A stretch of 64,000 bases of DNA from Lepidurus packardi (lineage: Eukaryota > Arthropoda > Branchiopoda > Notostraca > Triopsidae): the NCBI GenBank assembly GCA_023053545.1, contig JAKZAN010000006.1:6949001-7013000 (forward strand), given 5' to 3'. Of the stretch, positions 55,701 to 64,000 are shown in pieces. The notes beneath the pieces are model-generated. The model saw only the letters and a list, made by a program, of their open reading frames with translations. It had not been told where the DNA came from and made no database searches. How positions within the stretch are numbered: the stretch's first letter is position 1; each line of letters begins with the position of its first letter. The translations under genes were made by a program, and so were the position numbers.

Positions 55701-58700
55701 CTTGGATAACGGTTATGTTCCTGGCTCTGCCCTTAACAAATCTCGATATGCTGGTATAGACATGGATTCACGTACTTCTTCGCCAGGTAACTTAAAGCAT
55801 TGTTTTGTATGATATTTGTTACACTTGACATGTTAACAAAAGCCATATTCTAATGTGAACAGAAGAAAATAGACTCTGGCTTGTATAAGTATGTAATTTC
55901 CTTTTATTTCGTACCAGACTCTTTACGTTTTATGACAAATGGAAACGTATCTCGAGCAACGCCTCTTCCCATGCCAACACCTTCGGATTCCTTACTTGAT
56001 GATATGCGTACGGGTAAGTTTGTATACATGGCTGGGAAATGTGGCGTGCTTGTCATGTGTGCAACGCGTTTTGTGTGCAGCGTGAGCAACGTTTCTTTTG
56101 TACTGGTCCTGCTTAATTGGTGACAGTATACATACTTGTTCGTTCTTCGGCAGGAAGCTTCTCTTCTTCCTATCGCCTTTCCTCAACTAAAGTGGACTCT
56201 TCCACTGCTCACTATCTCGATGGTTTGTTAATTGACTCGGAGCTTCTCAATCTCATCCTGGATTCCAAACTGGATCACTCGGCGCGTTACGAGCCCACGT
56301 TTAGGTTACGCACTTCACCTTCGTTACCCTCCTTATCCCCCGTTCATACCGATCCTCTAGTACCTCATTTGGCTATTACCAATCCAGAAGGTGAAACTCG
56401 GTTTTCCCAATTGCCACCACATGTTAAATCTTATGCCACCTCTTCCACTACTTCTTCTGTTACTGCTGCTGTTTCCGCAACTCCTTCTGTTTCTACGTTC
56501 CTTTCTGGTGCGTTGTCTCGCCGTGGTCTAGCTGCTTCCACTTCTGCATTGGGCTCAGCTCATGGTGTCAGTGTCGGTGTTGGCCTAGCTAACCATAATT
56601 CAGTTGCTCATGAATCCAGCTACAACCCTTCTTTGTTAGCTCATAAAGGAGAATCCCGTTCCACCGGAGAGATCGACCGGATTATGGCCAAGATTGAGCA
56701 AGACAACCGAGTTCTGGCCGAGTTGGACAAATCTCGTGCTACCATAGGTAAGCTTATTACTTTTTTATAATTTTTCTTTTATAAAAGGATCCAAAGAACA
56801 TGAATTTCATCATTTACGTCTTGCCGTATATTTGATAATTAAACTGTTGAACGATTCTGGTTTAGTGTTTTTATTCACTGTACTGGTTTATTCATGTACA
56901 TTTAAAGAGAAGACTGTGAAAACAATTTTTCTGTAATATGACGTGGGAAGGGAAAAATTTACAAAAGATAAGTTGGTCTGAAACAGGCGGATCGGGCAAA
57001 TCCGTTACTTTCGCGGACGACGATTCCGTGCTGGTGTACGGGAATCGTTTGAGGCGAGGGAGTAGGACGCGTTTGTCGGATGTGGGCCGTATTACTTCAG
57101 GGGGCAGATATCTCAGAAGCTCCGCCCCCTCGCCTCCTCCTCCGCCAGCTGAATACCTTTCCGTGCCTCCCATGATGTACGGACGTGGCACGGACTTGGC
57201 AAGAACTCGTAAGGGGCGTTTTTCCTCAGCCTTTCGCGTTGGTATTTGTATTTTTGTGGCCTGTTTCTGTTTTGCTACATAGCATCCTTTTGCTCCCAAG
57301 CCAGCCGAAGTCATAGCGACATAGGAGAATTCACCCGAACCCCTTCAAAACATGTTTTCTCTAGAAAATCGAATGGCTTCAAGTAATAGACGCCCAAAAT
57401 AGATGCGTCGCATGTACACAAGAACTTAGTCATTTTAGAAATAGCGTAAATCTTTCCTTGCGTAGGAAGATAGGAGTTGATGGAACTTTAACACTCCTGA
57501 ATGAGTGATACTTTCTAAAAGTTTGGGTTGTTTAAGTTTTTTTTGTGTCATATTCAGGAAATACGACGACCTCGACGGCCTTAGGAGTTGATTCGGGTTA
57601 TTTGAGCCACAGTAGCGCGTCTCAAAGTCTGAGTCCCATCCTCACTTCCACAGGTGCCGTCATGGTGACACACCCATTACCTCAAGTTAGTTTAACCCAT
57701 GCTCTTCAACAACACCCCAATTCGCACATTGGGTCGGCCACTTTTAACCCACTGAACCTGAACCTCGTCAATCCAGTCAACCCTAATCTACCACAGCTGA
57801 ATCAGCAGATGCCCAATTTCAGTTCGGTCAATTCCCTTGTAATGCATCCCAATTCCTTGGCTCATACTACCTTCACTATGGTGGGCCCTACTATGACGAA
57901 TCCACCGTTAACTTTGCCTAATATTCCCACGGAAATGAACGGTAAGATTGGCGATATCAGCAAAGGTTCCGCTCTCACTCTATTTATTTTTTGCTTATTT
58001 TTTCCCCCAGGCCCTAGTTTGTACCATAGTACGGAAACAGAGAGCAAAGCTGACATGTTAGATATTCCCGGTAAAGGCAGATGCTACGTGTACATAGCCC
58101 GATATTCGTATGACCCTTTTACCCAATCACCTAACGAGAACCCTGAAGCAGAACTGCCACTACATGCGGGTGATTACGTTCTTATTTGGGGCACCATGGA
58201 CGAGGTTAGTGTTAATAATGGAAGGTCTTTGCTTCCTGATCTTCCTGGCAATTTTACTAAAATACTGACTTACAAAACTGAATGATTTTCTTGCAAAGGA
58301 TGGGTTCTACGATGGAGAATTGCTCGATGGACGCCGAGGTCTGATCCCTTCGAATTTGGTTCAGCGATTAGTTGGCGAAGACTTGCTGGAATTCCACCGC
58401 GCTGCAGTTTTGGGGCTTCAGTTAGCTGACGACAGCCTGTCAACGGCTTTACCGCGAGAAGTTGTCACTCAAGGGCAACATATTGTGAACCCTGATGAGA
58501 ACAACAGCCATGGTAAGTCTTAGTTGAGCCATCTTTCACAGTTGGACGAAATGGACTGAGGTATATAGGGGCTTTCGAAAGACTAATTCTGTCAATGTCG
58601 GGCTCATTACTATTTTTAACCTTCTTCCTTCCGTTCCAGCGCACTTGGATGCAGGTTTCAGTCAGGTGGCTTTTCATGCGGGCAGAAAGCAATTGCAGCA

Positions 58701-61700
58701 AGGTCGAACCTGGGATTGTACGTCTATTTAGGTGTCCCTATACTGTTTAACGCGTATCTGTAGACTCCTTAGACTAGTAAACTAGCTCGTTGGAAGTTGT
58801 TAGCTCTGTTAGATGTAGCATTTAACTTTAGGTTGAACTTTTGCGTTTCTACCCGAATGTTTCTCTGTATTTTTCCCCTAATGATAAAAGTTTCCATTAA
58901 TCCCATTCTTCAGTTGAAAGTATAACAGTGGCTTTGCTCTCCCTAGATGACGCAGCGCGAAGGGCAGTGGACATCGGCCTCATGGATCTGCAAGATTTCC
59001 TCGAAGACGAAGAAATTGCACTGGGAGCACGTGGAGAAGGTCCAGGTAATTGTCAGTTTGGGTCTTTCTAACCGCTTTTCTGTAGTCGTTTTCATTTTGT
59101 CGTTACCGAAACGGCTTTTCAACCCTGCTAGCTACTCTAGGTTTACATTGTGTTTGTTATGTTTCTCCTTGTATAAGCCTAACTTTTAACGTTGATCAAC
59201 ACACACACACACACTTGAATGTAGTTTACTTGGCTAGCGTAGTAATGCTTAGTTATCCTTTCTCCCTCGAACCCATTGACCCACGTCTTATCCATACGTT
59301 CCTCTCGCCCTGGAAATTACAAAACCAATTGACGCTATGCGAATGTCTTAACTCGCATTTGCTTTGGTAACCCAATCCGCCGCCTTCGTTGCCCGTTTTT
59401 CCCGTCCATGCCTATCCTCCCACCCCTGTTTTCGCCTTCTCTTCCTTTGGCTTCGTGGAACAAATTTGATTGCAGACGCCCTCTTCCTTTCGCTGCTAGT
59501 CCCGCCCCCCAAGCAACTGACTTTGGAACGACAGCTCAACAAGTCCATTGTAATCGGGTGGAATTCTCCGGACGCGCCCCAGGGCACGATAGACTGCTAC
59601 CACGTTTACGTTGATGGAGTACTTAAGACCACCGTCCGCGCTTCGGAACGTACGCGGGCTCTAATCGAAGGAGTCGATTCGGGCAAGGTAAAACTATTAA
59701 CTCGCTTTAGCTTTGCGCGCCGGTGCAAAAAAAACGTTTTATGGAACTTTGCGTTGGTTTGTTTTTCTGCTCACAGGTTCATCGTATTAGCGTGAGATCG
59801 GTGACTCCACGGAGACGTGCCTCGTTAGACGCAGCTTGCACGATGGTGATAGGCAAAGACGCTCCTTTAGCACCTACCTGCGTTAAAGCTTCGCATATTA
59901 CGGCCTCGTCAGCCATAATCTCCTGGTTACCAAGTAACAGCAATTTCCAGCACACCGTCTGCGTGAATAGCGTTGAAGTGCGGACCTTGAAACCCGGAGT
60001 CTTTCGCCATACCATATCCGGTAGGGTTTTATTTAATTTTTTATTTTTTTACACCGGAAAAATAAAAAAGAGAGAAATTTTGGGGGATATAGGGAGAATA
60101 CCATAATCTGAAATGACAGGAAACTTACACTTTTTATCGTTTTTTTTTCTACCGGTTGCATTCTCACTAGGCTTGTCGCCTAATACGGTGTACCGAGTAA
60201 GCGTACGTGCCAAAAGCATTCGTTCCCCTCATTACGACGCGGCTGCTGCCACCCAATTGCTAAACGACCAAGAAAAGTATGCCACTCACGTGGAATTCCG
60301 GACACTGCCCAAAGGTAACGAGTCGCTTTAGTTTCCAACCACATGAATCATTGTTAATCATGTCTTTCAATCATATTAACTTCTTCCGATACCTACGCGT
60401 GCACCCTTTCATAGGATGGCGAGGTAAACAGCTAAATTGCATGGAGCAAGTTTGATGTTTTTGTAGAGTCCTAGCATGTACCCCGCATGAGTGTACACTT
60501 TCTCGCTTTTATTTACGTACTAATGTTCCTAAACCATTGTACATAGGCGTGCCGGATCCACCTGTAGACGTACAAGTAGAAGCTGGACCCCAAGATGGAA
60601 CTCTGCTAGTCACATGGTTACCTGTAACCATAAGCAGCACAGCTGGTACATCGAATGGAGTGCCGGTAACCGGCTATGCAGTGTATGCTGATGGGAAAAA
60701 AGTCACAGATGTAGATACACCTACAGGTAAATAATACTAGAACGTTGTCCATCAGATTTTTCAAATTTAAGAACGTTAGTTAAGGTTGGTTTAATAAAAC
60801 TTTAATATTGGCATCAAGGTGATCATGCCCTGTTGGACATTGGCAGTTTGTTAGGGCTTCAAGCTAAAGCCTTAACCGTCCGGACCAAAGCTCGGGATAC
60901 GCAATCAGCAGACAGTATCCCAGCACCCATTCCCAGCAATGTAATGCGAAGTACGAAGCGAGGACCGCCGAACAAGGTAAAATGGAATTTCTCTTTGCAT
61001 GTTTTGTACGTTTGGTGATACTTTTGTTTGGTTTTTTGATTTGGTTTGCATGGCGTAGACCTTAGTTTGCGAGTCTGAGTCAGAATCGGTTGCGCTAGAT
61101 CTCATGAAGCAGATTCAGGAAAACCTTAGTCGCGATACCCTGTGGGCTTACACCTACCCGCTATTAAAGGTAAAATTAGAGTGTGTGTCTTTTTGGTTTG
61201 GCTAAAACGGCATGCATTTTTTTATTATTTCATGTTTGGTGTGCGTGTTTGCTTGTTTGCTTATGTAGGAGCCAATTGATTCCGATGAGAGACCTTCGGA
61301 ATTGTCAGACATTGCCGAGGAACCCGAAGATGCCTCACTTTCTGATCAGGTAAGCCATCCTTTCAGGTTTGGCCCTCCAATCTTTCCATTTTAAAACATT
61401 CACTCATTGTTAATTGTTTACGTTTCACTTCCGGATCTTCCCACCCTAAAGGAGTCCTATCAAATTAGGCTTAAGTATTATTTGTCAATAGGAGGTCATG
61501 GACATGGTTAACGATCGTGAACGACGACGACCGCCACCTGACCACGGGTTTCGGGACTACGACAATGAGGATGACTATCGCGGTAACTATCGTGATTATC
61601 CTCCTCCAGTTCCGGTCATTCCTTCCATAGGTATGAGCTTAGCTTCTCTGAACCTTGTGTAAGAGGTTGTTTTTGCACAGAAATTACCAAAGACTCGGCT

Positions 61701-64000
61701 AGTGAGCGGTCCATTGAAAGATACCCACCCATGGATTATGAGAGGCGGGGAGCACCGCGTGGGAGAATGCGAGAACCTCCACCTGTGCGAGACAGGCAAT
61801 TGCCTCCTAGTCATAGGTAACAAGAGATCGTTTAGTATGCGCGCAAGGGAAATGTGTTAGAGGGGTTCCCAGTTTTAAGATGCTGAGCACTATACATGCT
61901 CTTTAGGGGTGACCGTCAACGGTATGGGAATGATTCGTATTATGATCGGGAACCTAAAAGCCGAGTTGGTCCCGGTCCAACACAGGGTCCCCCTCGTCGT
62001 CCCCCGCCAAGTCGATCAGACACTCGTATATTCGTGGCCTTATTTGACTATGACCCGCCCACCATGTCACCCAACCCAGACGCTTGCGAGGAAGAGTTGC
62101 CTTTTAGGGAAGGACAGCTGATTAAAGTAAGCTTCTTCTCTTGTACTTTTACGTCGTTTCTTGGCTTCTAACAACCTTTTTTGATGGATAATTAGATCCG
62201 TGGTGATAAAGATGCTGATGGCTTTTACTGGGGTGAAGCCGGGGGCAGATGCGGTTACGTACCCTGCAATATGGTTTCAGAAGTCCAAGTGGACGATGAA
62301 AGAGTCGCTGAAGAGCTTCTTAAAGTAAATTTGCTAGACAACTAGATTTTTTTTTTCATCTAAAAAGGAACTTGGGGATTGTTCAGGAAAGTGGAGAAAA
62401 TGGTCCACCACCCCACCATGGTCACCAGCATTCGCGGGGAAAAGGTGGTCGGCGTGGATTACCTCCACGAGGCGCCCACTCGCGTGATCGCTGGGGCGAC
62501 ATTTACGCCAACATGCCCGTTAAGAAGATGCTTGCATTGTACGACTATGATCCGCAGGAGCTTTCACCAAACGTGGATTCTGAAGTACGTTTTTGCCCTC
62601 ATTTCCTGCAAGTATTCTGTTGTAAACAGTTTTGTTTGGCGTGAAAGGTGGAGCTGTCCTTCCAAACGGGCGACGTTATCTATGTCTACGGAGACATGGA
62701 CGATGATGGGTTTTATATGGGAGAACTCCGCGGTGTGCGTGGCTTAGTTCCATCCAACTTTCTCACGGAGGCTCCTCCAGACAGCGACGGCTCCCGCAGG
62801 AATCGGGGACTCGATGACCGCGATCGATCGATGGGGCGGGAGAGAGAAAGAGACAGAGAACGTTTGTCAGGAGCTGACGGACCTCCTCCACCACCAAGGG
62901 GTAATTTACGCATGGAACGACGGAAGGGTAAGTGACGTTTGATTTTCATTTTGGATCAAGTTCTGTTGAAGGAAATGTATTCCAAGTGTCTACTAAAAAC
63001 ACACGTTTGTTTTCTTAAATCACTTTTAATGAGTATTTAATAAAGAGTTTGACATTCTGGCCGTTTCCAAGGCATGGAGGCTGCACCCTTTCACGCTGTC
63101 ATATGTGAGGGTGTGTAATCGGTTGCATTGCACGGATATCGATTAAGAAGAAAGATTACCAAAAAACGAATATTTACCATTTTATTGTTATTTGGGACTT
63201 TTTTTAACCTTTTGAGTGTTATTTTGTTGGAAACCAAACTTTTACCCCCCCCTCATATGGATGTTTCCGTCAACTAACAATTTGTTATTTAAGTACTTGG
63301 TGTTCTTTTAACTTAACCCTTTGTCATACGCGGATAACGAGGAATGATTTCAGCTCTCCTCAAGCCCTTAACTTCTCCCCATTTAATGGCTCTAGCATCA
63401 GTCTATGGTCGCTGTTTGTGTCTTTCTCTGTATCTTTTCCTTGTTTCTTTCACTTTCTCCTAAAACAGACACCCGCAGTTCTCCTGTTGAACGTAGGCTG
63501 CCATATGACCATGAGGTAAGGTTCTAACACTAGACCTTTGGTTCTAAAAGCGCTCTCTTCTACACTTGCAACTTTTTCTTGGGCCTTGCTTGCGAAGTTG
63601 GATTAGCTTGACCATTTAGGTTAGGGGTTGCTCACAAATTTGCATGATCGTGAGGATGCGGTGCTTCATCACTTCAACTTGCACATCATAACCAAAACGT
63701 GCCGTTCAAAACCCCCTCAATGTTAAAGAATACCGTGAGCATGCCTGTGTCTCGAGTATGAAAGCTTCCATGTTTGTGTTCCGAGCATTTGATCCAAATG
63801 TGCCTCAATGCGTACGGTTCTTCCTCATGCCTTTTTCTTTGTTGACTTCACGCAGAGACTGGGACCGAGAGAAGAGGACCCGGTAGCTCCCACACGGAGA
63901 GATGGTAGTCGACCTAGGTTGCACGCTGAAGAGTCCTTTTCAGATATGGAAGATCGAAGCAGGGCCAACCATAATCCCAACGTGGCGCTATCTGCGAACG
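45966..64000 (+). CDS. RIMBP: RIM-binding protein (RIMBP), 3' end outside window
   Basis: A presynaptic active-zone scaffold that links RIM to voltage-gated calcium channels. Exons: 45966-46748, 47842-47958, 51332-51451, 51867-52043 (or 52052), 52130-52456, 54640-54846, 54912-55001, 55183-55461, 55561-55786, 55918-56013, 56154-56747, 56987-57208 (cassette), 57558-57941, 58011-58204, 58299-58512, 58640-58717, 58947-59045, 59500-59687, 59777-60020, 60171-60314, 60547-60726, 60819-60976, 61059-61169, 61269-61349, 61492-61630, 61681-61816, 61907-62126, 62196-62324, 62387-62584, 62648-62927, 63469-63515, 63856 to the edge. About 2,200 codons join in phase. Domain order is coiled coils, SH3-I, FN3 block, SH3-II, SH3-III. 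The family signature [20 protein letters not shown] is present. The first two exons are the least certain part. Confidence 0.9.
47137..47685 (+). mobile_element. Dispersed repeat in RIMBP intron (copy 2)
   Basis: Related to 4755-5540 over its whole length. It begins TTAA-TGCTCCCGTATATCTTAGCT, and the inverted end AGCTAAGGTATACGGGAGCC stops at about 47609, followed by TTAA. Shared sequence continues to about 47685 (AAACTTTAAATCTTTATAAT). It lacks the minisatellite expansion of copy 1. It sits between the first two RIMBP exons. Confidence 0.7.
48728..50278 (+). CDS. Unrecognised Pro/Ser-rich open frame inside RIMBP intron
   Basis: ATG 48728 opens 516 codons to a stop at 50276-50278 with no intron. 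An in-frame stop lies just upstream, so it is a first exon or a single-exon gene. Composition is protein-like: basic Ser-rich start ([13 protein letters not shown]), [18 protein letters not shown], a run of Ser/Arg-rich possible phosphosites, then a proline tract ([18 protein letters not shown]) typical of SH3 ligands, and [13 protein letters not shown] donor (AAAAAG-GTACAA) at 50206/50207 ends it in phase 0, which matches RIMBP exon 51332. It could therefore be an alternative RIMBP N-terminus. I do not recognise the family. Confidence 0.6.
   Translation: MATGFPLSTNTSSSTIGSISSWKARISPPNFKKWKKSVKNRLTLPGKLLSHDKSPHIPPAPSLGILQVNGEMQEVHSRTLNTKRYKRKIAPSYSVGDLSSSSPQAGSDHRLLTPQHSKGHPHTMQSQPGRSVHSKLSRKISRFWDSATSLSVFNDDDLHRNPPRRNSCCDFESNPLDEDVVVLRRPQSCLDASLTAETLPHAITLRPQSLPNTLHALPGLSSDSFDPRRDWSPGARQDSPKRKLGRFRKLRWLVATKSNNKPPVPYFTNSYRCEDIIQTDKSESLERSLSVSLHDYEAIEYGGSEVRSQVPSLDLAVLPPFFNPMHRCQSYPGSLSMNTLTKTTSLPAHVFSQLVSADDEALIVLPPPKPPRARPLPPPPPTPLPRQLKVLAGKTTPTAKLFFQRLLEAHISKTSSIESFEDQEAAIFGTEDVKERSISPIYASVFPNLPKNPLNLPNEDSVTPNSFNALFWALYGCNWQLSQVQSWWRDQKKVQLEPVILHSCNWAKLALAGELS
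50970..51030. other. Nested stem-loop
   Basis: Outer arms TAAGTTACCT (50970-50979) and AGGTAACTTA (51021-51030) are exact 10-bp inverted repeats. An inner hairpin GCCGGAA-ATGC-TTCCGGC lies at 50993-51010. It is in the intron just upstream of RIMBP exon 51332. Its role is unknown; it may be a small mobile-element relic. Confidence 0.45.
51332..56747 (+). other. RIMBP: RIMBP coiled-coil exons
   Basis: Nine exons encode the N-terminal coiled coils of RIMBP. They include [33 protein letters not shown]-like, [20 protein letters not shown] and [11 protein letters not shown], which match the vertebrate REAAERRxQLE...KVRELE block. The 56154-56747 exon adds a Ser/Thr/Ala-rich stretch ending in the highly conserved [13 protein letters not shown] motif. 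The intron 52457-54639 (2.2 kb) is the longest in this block and shows no further exon I can support. Confidence 0.85.
56987..57208 (+). other. RIMBP: Phase-symmetric cassette exon of RIMBP
   Basis: 222 bp (74 codons) with acceptor GAAACAG and donor GTAAGG, phase 1 at both ends. Skipping it would keep the frame: the upstream exon ends with one G and both this exon and 57558 supply two bases. It encodes [18 protein letters not shown], an Arg-rich part and a Pro run ([13 protein letters not shown]). It is likely alternatively spliced. Confidence 0.6.
58011..58512 (+). other. RIMBP: RIMBP SH3-I domain
   Basis: Two exons (58011-58204, 58299-58512) carry [40 protein letters not shown] and [20 protein letters not shown]. 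This is a canonical SH3 with the RIMBP-specific [11 protein letters not shown] insert. The ALYDY position reads ARYSY and the SNLV end is intact. The GTTAGT donor after MDE splits the domain as in relatives. Confidence 0.9.
59199..59214 (+). repeat. (AC)n microsatellite
   Basis: About eight AC dinucleotides in the RIMBP intron 59046-59499. No other feature is visible there. Confidence 0.8.
59500..60976 (+). other. RIMBP: RIMBP fibronectin III block
   Basis: Five exons encode tandem FN3 domains. They begin [20 protein letters not shown], a diagnostic RIMBP sequence, and continue with [35 protein letters not shown] and [37 protein letters not shown] closes the block. For the first exon the acceptor at 59499 was preferred over one at 59475 because it restores G-P-V-P-P-P-K. 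Confidence 0.9.
61907..62324 (+). other. RIMBP: RIMBP SH3-II domain
   Basis: Two exons (61907-62126, 62196-62324) encode [33 protein letters not shown] and [20 protein letters not shown], then [14 protein letters not shown]. These are the SH3 hallmarks ALFDYDP, the RT-loop acids, and the WGE and VPCN motifs. SH3-II and SH3-III bind PxxP motifs of RIM and calcium channels in relatives. Confidence 0.92.
62387..62927 (+). other. RIMBP: RIMBP SH3-III domain and linker
   Basis: Exons 62387-62584 and 62648-62927 encode a His/Gly/Arg linker, then [40 protein letters not shown] and [19 protein letters not shown]. An Arg/Glu/Asp-rich tail follows ([17 protein letters not shown]). The protein continues through 63469-63515 and 63856 past the window edge. 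Confidence 0.92.

Overview
This window comes from an animal nuclear genome. The genes are split by short GT-AG introns, mostly 50-90 bp, and the proteins match bilaterian families. A RIM-binding protein with arthropod-like sequence and the compact introns point to an invertebrate, most likely an arthropod. I cannot name the species. All exon joins were read by eye from splice sites, reading phase and family knowledge; no search was run.

Layout: (1) 1-1,220 is repeat-bearing sequence downstream of TTC28. (2) 1,221-24,462, minus strand: TTC28, with TPR repeats, a CHAT domain and a Ser-rich tail, in 21 recognised exons. An 11.5-kb intron (12,705-24,204) and a 1.05-kb intron hold several DNA transposons. 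(3) 24,463-27,455 shows no gene I can support, although the 5' exon(s) of TTC28 should lie here. (4) 27,456-38,535, minus strand: a complete GCN1 in 37 exons (2,660 aa). (5) 38,536-38,796 is a 261-bp bidirectional promoter with a perfect TGACGTCA site. (6) 38,797-40,339, plus strand: a complete class I phosphatidylinositol transfer protein in 7 exons (271 aa). (7) 41,322-43,139, plus strand: a complete short-chain acyl-CoA dehydrogenase in 9 exons (431 aa). (8) 45,966-64,000, plus strand: a RIM-binding protein that runs off the right edge, with coiled coils, three SH3 domains and a fibronectin III block. A large proline/serine-rich open frame (48,728-50,278) lies inside one of its introns and could be an alternative first exon.

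The genes do not form one pathway. GCN1 senses stalled or colliding ribosomes and activates GCN2. PITP moves phospholipids between membranes. ACADS works in mitochondrial beta-oxidation. RIMBP organises presynaptic calcium channels. TTC28 is a mitotic/cytoskeletal TPR protein. Their linkage is notable: in vertebrates the orthologues lie in two blocks (TTC28 with PITPNB; GCN1, ACADS and RIMBP2), and all are on one chromosome in mouse. This looks like a retained ancient linkage group.

The most unusual sequence is in the mobile elements: a pogo/Tigger-like element with a CENP-B-type helix-turn-helix remnant, an element with inverted 21-bp tandem-repeat arms that carries a nested TA-flanked MITE, a related copy in a GCN1 intron that preserves the empty site, and a third repeat family shared by TTC28 and RIMBP introns. 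I found no new multi-gene system.
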